Shown here piece after piece: positions 6,057 to 9,639 of a DNA stretch of 9,639 bases. The position numbers were made by a program, and so were the translations under genes. The number at the start of each line of letters is the position of its first letter. The first letter of the stretch is position 1. Under the pieces are notes generated by a model that saw only the letters and a list, made by a program, of their open reading frames with translations, was not told the DNA's origin and did no database searches. The DNA is taken from NCBI GenBank assembly GCA_045616505.1, contig JAZLGV010000118.1, positions 1-9,639 on the forward strand, written 5' to 3'. This stretch comes from JAKSUT01 sp045616505. Its GTDB lineage: Bacteria; Cyanobacteriota; Vampirovibrionia; Gastranaerophilales; Gastranaerophilaceae.

Positions 6057-6062
6057 ATTATA
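6057..6062 (-). promoter_or_regulatory. -10 element of ruvA promoter
   Basis: A consensus TATAAT on the minus strand, about 31 bases upstream of the ruvA ATG. No convincing -35 lies at the right distance. The predicted start leaves a leader of about 24 bases that includes the Shine-Dalgarno site. Confidence 0.45.
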
Positions 6063-6070
6063 CTACAATG

Positions 6071-6090
6071 TTTCAATCGTATGTTTGAAA
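6071..6090. repeat. inverted repeat TTTCAA-N8-TTGAAA
   Basis: Perfect six-base arms in the 126-bp divergent ruvA-fabI spacer, just upstream of the fabI -35 (6093). It could be an operator for a lipid regulator. The sequence is not a match I can assign to FapR or FabT, so the role is speculative. Confidence 0.25.
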
Positions 6091-6092
6091 AT

Positions 6093-6121
6093 TTGAGAAA
6101 AAGATATTTTTTTGCTAATAT
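6093..6121 (+). promoter_or_regulatory. fabI promoter
   Basis: TTGAGA (6093-6098), a 17-bp spacer and TAATAT (6116-6121) preceded by TGC, giving an extended -10. The predicted start near 6128 leaves a leader of about 25 bases that contains the Shine-Dalgarno site. This is the best sigma-70-type promoter in the window. Confidence 0.7.
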
Positions 6122-6152
6122 GTACCAGAATAAAGAAAAGGAGAAATTAATT

Positions 6153-6962
6153 ATGGGAATAATGACAGGCAAAAAAGGTGTTGTATTTGGTGTTTCAAAT
6201 AAACACGGTATTGCTTATGGTATTGCAAATGAACTTTTTAAAGAAGGCGCAGAAATTGCATTTACTTATGCTGGGGATATTATGGAAAAAAGAGTTCGTC
6301 CGATTGCAGAAGAAATGAATGCAAAAATCATCATGAATTGTGATGTTACAAACGAAGATGAAATAAAAGCTGTTTTTGCTGAATGTGAAAAAGTTTATGG
6401 AAAAATAGATTTTGTTGTTCATGCCGTTGCTTTTGCAAACAGAGAAGACTTGCAAGGTGAATTCTTAAATACTTCAAAAGAAGGTTGGGACACTGCTTTA
6501 GGTGTAAGTGCATATTCTTTGGTTTCAATTTGCAGAAATGCAAAACCTGTTATGAATGAAGGTGGCTCAATATTTGCTCTAACTTATATTGGTTCAACTT
6601 CATCTGTTCCAAGTTATAATATTATGGGTGTTGCTAAAGCTGCATTAGAAGCATCAATGAGATATTTGGCAGTAGATTTAGGAAAATCAGGAATTAGAGT
6701 AAATTGTTTGTCTTCTGGCCCTGTGAAAACTCTTGCTGCAAGTGGTATTTCAGGCTTTGGAAAAATGTTAAAAGCAGGTGCTATGAAAGCTCCTTTAAAG
6801 AGAAATGTAACTTTAGAAGATGTTGGAAAAGCAGGTTTGTATTTGGCTTCTGATTTGTCTTCTGGCACAACCGGTCAAATTTTATTCTGTGATTGCGGAT
6901 GTCATAGCGTTTATTCTTCAGGCGAAGAAATGGAAATATTGGCTTCTGCTTGTCAAGAATAA
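6153..6962 (+). CDS. fabI: enoyl-ACP reductase FabI, NADH/NADPH type
   Basis: FabI reduces trans-2-enoyl-ACP to acyl-ACP, the last step of each fatty-acid elongation cycle. The 269-aa product carries the FabI-specific cofactor loop GVSNKHGIAYGIA (13-25), CDVTNEDEI (63-71), HAVAFAN (90-96), LTYIGS (143-148) and the catalytic pair Tyr155 and Lys162 in the Y-x6-K arrangement (YNIMGVAK), followed by RVNCLSSGPVKTLAASGI. The position equivalent to Gly93 of E. coli FabI is alanine, as in some Gram-positive FabI proteins. The C-terminus is unusual: FCDCGCH (245-251) replaces the common VDxG ending, then about 18 further residues. AAAAGGAG, nine bases upstream of ATG 6153, fixes the start. An in-frame extension back to 5994 would run through the promoter and overlap ruvA and is rejected. 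Single-gene unit with its own promoter and terminator. Confidence 0.95.
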   Translation: MGIMTGKKGVVFGVSNKHGIAYGIANELFKEGAEIAFTYAGDIMEKRVRPIAEEMNAKIIMNCDVTNEDEIKAVFAECEKVYGKIDFVVHAVAFANREDLQGEFLNTSKEGWDTALGVSAYSLVSICRNAKPVMNEGGSIFALTYIGSTSSVPSYNIMGVAKAALEASMRYLAVDLGKSGIRVNCLSSGPVKTLAASGISGFGKMLKAGAMKAPLKRNVTLEDVGKAGLYLASDLSSGTTGQILFCDCGCHSVYSSGEEMEILASACQE

Positions 6963-6978
6963 TTATGAGTTTTATAGT

Positions 6979-7015
6979 AAAGCACCTCTGTTTAAAACAG
7001 GGGTGCTTTATTTTT
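6979..7015 (+). terminator. intrinsic terminator of fabI
   Basis: Fifteen-base arms (6979-6993 and 6995-7009) with one mismatch form a GC-containing stem with a loop of about TTTAAAA, followed by TTTATTTTTG. It starts 17 bases after the fabI stop and isolates fabI from the HTH gene. Confidence 0.92.
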
Positions 7016-7030
7016 GTCGGATGTGGGTAA

Positions 7031-7059
7031 TTTATTCCTTTTTAAATCTGTGCTATAAA
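7031..7059 (+). promoter_or_regulatory. promoter of the HTH gene, leaderless type
   Basis: An extended -10, TGCTATAAA (hexamer 7054-7059), with a weak -35 TTTATT (7031-7036) at 17 bp. The hexamer ends seven bases before the ATG at 7067, so the transcript should begin at or beside the start codon. The block TGCTATAAATTTAGTCATG closely resembles the one before the RWYD-repeat gene. Confidence 0.55.
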
Positions 7060-7066
7060 TTTAGTC

Positions 7067-7267
7067 ATGGAAAATTTGTCATTAAATAATTTAGAAAAAG
7101 AAGTATTTGAATTGTTTTCTAAAGGTTATAAAATAAAGGAAATATCAGAAAAGCTTGATATAGGTGAGAAAAAATTATCAAGAATTTTTAAGGATGTAGA
7201 ATCCCGTTTGAATGCGAAAAACAAAATACATGCGATGTGTTTGTTGATAAAGAAAAATTTGCTATAA
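7067..7267 (+). CDS. stand-alone LuxR/GerE-type HTH regulator
   Basis: A 66-aa protein that is almost exactly one LuxR-type DNA-binding domain, with no receiver or ligand-binding domain. The family pattern is readable: L6-x3-E10-x-EV (12-13), G20, KEIS (24-27), L30-D-I, then the recognition helix around GEKKLSRIFKDV (33-44), RLNAKNK (47-53), H55-A56 and a final L. In the usual family the recognition helix starts SxxTVKxH; here it is GEKKLSRI, so its target site is probably distinct. GerE of Bacillus (about 74 aa) is the known precedent for such a solo domain. The start is forced by an in-frame TAA at 7043-7045 and by the domain beginning at residue 6. There is no Shine-Dalgarno site. It is transcribed alone between two strong terminators. 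Target unknown. Confidence 0.8.
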   Translation: MENLSLNNLEKEVFELFSKGYKIKEISEKLDIGEKKLSRIFKDVESRLNAKNKIHAMCLLIKKNLL

Positions 7268-7274
7268 TTTTTTT

Positions 7275-7315
7275 AATAAAAAAGGTTGAAAGATTTTCTT
7301 TCAACCTTTTTTATT
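7275..7315. terminator. bidirectional terminator between HTH gene and pnp
   Basis: A perfect 18-base inverted repeat (7275-7292 and 7298-7315) with a five-base loop. The core GGTTGAAAG/CTTTCAACC is flanked by an A-tract on one side and a T-tract on the other. It starts 8 bases past the HTH stop (7267) and lies 16 bases beyond the pnp stop (7331), so the two convergent genes share it. Confidence 0.92.
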
Positions 7316-7330
7316 ATTTGTATTATAAAA

Positions 7331-9466
7331 CTAGATGCATCTAGCTTTATCTTCTTCTGTAACACCTTTAAGTGTTAAATTGATTCTACCTTTGTCATCG
7401 ATTTTGATAACTTTAACGATAACTTCATCACCAACATTTAGGTGTGGTTCGATAGTTTCAATTCTTTCTTGGCAAACTTGAGAAATGTGAATCATACCAT
7501 CTTTGCCACCGCCAAGTTCAACGAAAGCCCCGATAGGAATAATTCTAACAACTTTTCCTTTTATTACCATACCTTCTTCAGGTTTGAAAGTTAGATTTTT
7601 AATCATTTTGATAGCTATGTCAGCACCTTCTTGGTCGTTAGAAGTGATTGTAACAACACCAGAATCTTGAATATCGATTTCAGCACCTGATGCATCAATG
7701 ATGCTTCTAATTTGTTTTCCACCAGGTCCGATAACTGTTCCAATATCTTCTGTTGGAATTGTCATTGTGAATATTCTAGGAGCATAAGGGCTCATAGGTC
7801 CTGGAGCTTGGATAGCTTCTCTCATTTTTCCTAAGATGTGTAATCTACTTTCTTTAGCTTGTTGTAATGCTCTTCTCAATGTGTCGTTAGAAATACCTTT
7901 TGCTTTCATATCCATTTGAAGAGCTGTGATAGCTTCATCGTTACCAGTAACTTTGAAGTCCATATCGCCTAAGAAGTCTTCAATACCTTGAATATCTGTT
8001 AGTACAACAGCATCTCTGTCTGGTTCTGCAATCATACCCATTGCAACGCCACCAATCATACATTTAACAGGAACACCTGCGTTCATCAATGCCATTGAAG
8101 AACCGCAAGTTGAAGCCATTGATGTAGAACCATTTGATTCAAGTACATCAGATGTAACTCTGATTGTGTAACCAAATTCTTCTTGAGAAGGTAATGCAGG
8201 AATGTTTGCTCTTTCTGCTAAAGCACCGTGACCAACTTCTCTTCTTCCAGGTCCTCTTAAAGGTTTTACTTCACCAACTGAAAATCCTGGGAAGATGTAT
8301 TTGTGCATATATCTTTTTTCTACTTGTGGATCAACTCCGTCAAGTTCTTGTTTCATACCAGGGCCAGCTAGAGTTGCAACTGACAATACTTGAGTTTGTC
8401 CTCTTGTAAATACAGCTGAACCGTGAGCTCTTGGGATAACACCAACTTCACACCAGATTGGACGAACTTCGTTTGGTTTTCTTCCGTCTGCTCTAACACC
8501 TTCGTTTACAATCATTGCACGCATAACTTTCTTTTCTGCGTATTTAAATTCTTCTGCAACGAAGTCAATACCTGTTTCTTCCATTATGTTTTTAATGTAG
8601 TGGTCTTCTGGTAATGAGTCAATTCTTTCTTTAACTTGTTTTTTAGCATCTTCAAGAATTGCTTGGCGGCTTGCTCTATCGAAGTTGTGGTATGCTTCGT
8701 GAATTTTAGCTCCTGCAACTTCTTGGATAATATTTTGTAGTTCAGTTGTGTCATAAGGATTTGTAAATTCTTCTTTTTGAACACCACATTCTTGAGCGAA
8801 TGCGTTTTGAACTTCACATTGTTTTCTGATTTCGCCTTGAGCAAATTCGATAGCTGCCATAATGTCATCTTCAGAAACGAATTTACATCCTGCTTCAACC
8901 ATCAATACTGCATCGTGTGTACCTGCAACTACGATGTTCAAGTCAGAAGCATCTGCTTGTTTGTGAGTTGGGTTAGCAATCATATTACCGTTTTCATCTC
9001 TTGAAACTCTAACTGCACCGATAGGTCCTTCGAATGGAGCACCTGTAAGCATTAAAGCAAAAGATGCACCTAGCATTGCAAGTGTGTCAGGTTGATTTTC
9101 TTGGTCGTAACTGAATAATTGAGCTACGATTTGAATGTCGTTTCTATATCCTTTTGGGAATAGAGGTCTGATTGGTCTATCGATTAATCTTGATACCAAA
9201 ATAGCGTGATCGCTAGCTTTTCCTTCTGAACGGTTGTAACCACCAGGGATTCTACCGATTGCAGACATTCTTTCTTCATAATCTATTAATAGTGGGAAAA
9301 AGTCGATACCTACTCTAGGTTCTTTACTTACTGCTGCGTGTACAAATAACATTGTGTCGCCACATTTGATTGTTACTGAACCAGCGGCAGAATTAGCGAA
9401 TTTACCTGTTTCAACTTCAACAAGTTTTCCACCAATTTCAAATTGTGTTTTCTTTGAATCTACCAT
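7331..9466 (-). CDS. pnp: polyribonucleotide nucleotidyltransferase PNPase
   Basis: PNPase degrades RNA 3' to 5' by phosphorolysis, releasing nucleoside diphosphates. It works as a trimer, often in the degradosome, and can add tails in reverse. With the ATG at 9466 the protein is 711 aa, the same length as E. coli PNPase. In order: first RNase PH core (about 8-140; GRIPGGYNRSEGK, RPLFPKGYRND), all-helical linker domain (about 230-310), second catalytic RNase PH core (about 320-460) with GSSMALM, then LGDMDFKV holding Asp497, Asp503 and Lys505, KH domain (about 560-615, GPGGK at 580-584) and S1 domain (about 631-700). An upstream ATG at 9487 would add MCRKKKT, but it lies in the 3' arm of a hairpin, and those codons contain the purine-rich AGAAAGAAG that can serve as the ribosome site six bases before 9466. 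Both starts remain possible. Confidence 0.96.
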   Translation of the reverse strand: MVDSKKTQFEIGGKLVEVETGKFANSAAGSVTIKCGDTMLFVHAAVSKEPRVGIDFFPLLIDYEERMSAIGRIPGGYNRSEGKASDHAILVSRLIDRPIRPLFPKGYRNDIQIVAQLFSYDQENQPDTLAMLGASFALMLTGAPFEGPIGAVRVSRDENGNMIANPTHKQADASDLNIVVAGTHDAVLMVEAGCKFVSEDDIMAAIEFAQGEIRKQCEVQNAFAQECGVQKEEFTNPYDTTELQNIIQEVAGAKIHEAYHNFDRASRQAILEDAKKQVKERIDSLPEDHYIKNIMEETGIDFVAEEFKYAEKKVMRAMIVNEGVRADGRKPNEVRPIWCEVGVIPRAHGSAVFTRGQTQVLSVATLAGPGMKQELDGVDPQVEKRYMHKYIFPGFSVGEVKPLRGPGRREVGHGALAERANIPALPSQEEFGYTIRVTSDVLESNGSTSMASTCGSSMALMNAGVPVKCMIGGVAMGMIAEPDRDAVVLTDIQGIEDFLGDMDFKVTGNDEAITALQMDMKAKGISNDTLRRALQQAKESRLHILGKMREAIQAPGPMSPYAPRIFTMTIPTEDIGTVIGPGGKQIRSIIDASGAEIDIQDSGVVTITSNDQEGADIAIKMIKNLTFKPEEGMVIKGKVVRIIPIGAFVELGGGKDGMIHISQVCQERIETIEPHLNVGDEVIVKVIKIDDKGRINLTLKGVTEEDKARCI

Positions 9467-9481
9467 TGTTTTCTTCTTTCT

Positions 9482-9498
9482 GCACATTACTTATGTGC
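9482..9498 (-). promoter_or_regulatory. leader hairpin before pnp start
   Basis: GCACAT and ATGTGC are perfect complementary arms around a five-base loop, just upstream of the pnp ribosome site. The distal arm contains the alternative ATG at 9487. In E. coli, pnp is autoregulated through a leader stem processed by RNase III; this stem is far shorter, so a similar role is only a suggestion. A TATAAC at 9504-9509 (minus strand) may be the -10, without a clear -35. Confidence 0.35.
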
Positions 9499-9574
9499 CT
9501 TTTGTTATACACTTCTATTTTCGTTTATGATTGTACAACAAACAAAAAGATTTTACTATTTTTATCTTTTATCA

Positions 9575-9602
9575 TTTACTTTTTTTAAGTTGGTGTTAAT
9601 AT
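9575..9602 (+). promoter_or_regulatory. promoter of the gene at the right edge
   Basis: TTTACT (9575-9580), a 16-bp spacer and TAATAT (9597-9602), preceded by TGT to give an extended -10. The predicted start near 9609 is just ahead of a strong ribosome site. Confidence 0.5.
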
Positions 9603-9622
9603 TTAGAAAAAAGGGGTTTTAT

Positions 9623-9639
9623 ATGGATTATAAAGAAAA
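9623..9639 (+). CDS. start of a gene cut by the window end
   Basis: ATG at 9623 opens MDYKE and runs off the window. It is supported by AAAAAGGGG ending about seven bases upstream and by an extended -10 promoter at a suitable distance. It diverges from pnp across about 150 bases. Five codons are too few to say anything about the product. Confidence 0.5.

Noticed and set aside
5994..6152. In-frame N-terminal extension of FabI with a hydrophobic stretch (would look like a signal anchor)
   Set aside because: It overlaps the ruvA start and runs through the ruvA and fabI promoters. AAAAGGAG at 6136-6143 and the family start MTGKKGVVFGVSN place the start at 6153.
8164..9004. Several 60-105 codon frames inside pnp, both strands
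   Set aside because: All lie within the conserved PNPase catalytic domains and have no ribosome sites or recognisable products.
1..9639. CRISPR array, tRNA, rRNA, insertion sequence, prophage or defence system
   Set aside because: No regularly spaced repeats, no tRNA-like CCA or cloverleaf sequence, and no transposase, integrase or known defence motifs seen on either strand.

Overview
This is an AT-rich bacterial chromosomal segment with a mostly housekeeping character. The set of genes (FliJ, FliK and a FlgE/F/G-family protein, RuvA, an enoyl-ACP reductase of the FabI type, PNPase), the low GC content and the mix of Shine-Dalgarno and Shine-Dalgarno-free starts fit a low-GC, flagellated, fatty-acid-synthesising bacterium. 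My best guess is a non-photosynthetic relative of Cyanobacteria (Vampirovibrionia/Melainabacteria, Gastranaerophilales-like). That guess rests on general resemblance, not on a diagnostic marker, and a low-GC Firmicute-like lineage cannot be ruled out from the window alone.

Layout. Positions 7-132 (minus) hold a 41-codon small gene with a perfect AAGGAG site. It diverges, across a 115-bp spacer with a 16-bp perfect palindrome, from a plus-strand pair: a 116-aa unknown protein built from two diverged copies of an RWYD-containing repeat, and an overlapping SDR oxidoreductase (FabG-like) ending at 1316. A hairpin terminator separates this pair from a convergent, tightly overlapping flagellar unit read on the minus strand in the order fliJ (3635-3138), fliK (3141-2233), rod/hook protein (2240-1404). 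Upstream, a strong bidirectional-looking hairpin ends a 5'-nucleotidase-family metallophosphatase (5309-3825, no signal peptide), which follows ruvA (6026-5409) on the same strand. ruvA diverges from fabI (6153-6962, plus), which ends at a strong terminator. Next comes a free-standing 66-aa LuxR/GerE-type helix-turn-helix protein (7067-7267). A perfect 18-bp hairpin lies between it and the convergent pnp gene (9466-7331). At the right edge a new plus-strand gene begins at 9623 and runs out of the window.

How it fits together. The flagellar trio encodes an export chaperone (FliJ), a hook-length ruler (FliK) and an axial rod/hook subunit. These are late-secretion and axial-structure functions, so the window is a fragment of a flagellar locus detached from fliI, flgD and the rest. 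The other genes are independent one- or two-gene units for recombination, lipid synthesis, nucleotide salvage and RNA decay.

Most notable signal. Three genes (the RWYD protein, fliJ and the HTH protein) have no Shine-Dalgarno sequence. An in-frame stop closes off any earlier start, and a -10-like hexamer ends 6-7 bases before the ATG, which is the arrangement expected of leaderless mRNAs. The other clear starts have good Shine-Dalgarno sites. I see no CRISPR array, tRNA, rRNA, insertion sequence, prophage or obvious defence system.
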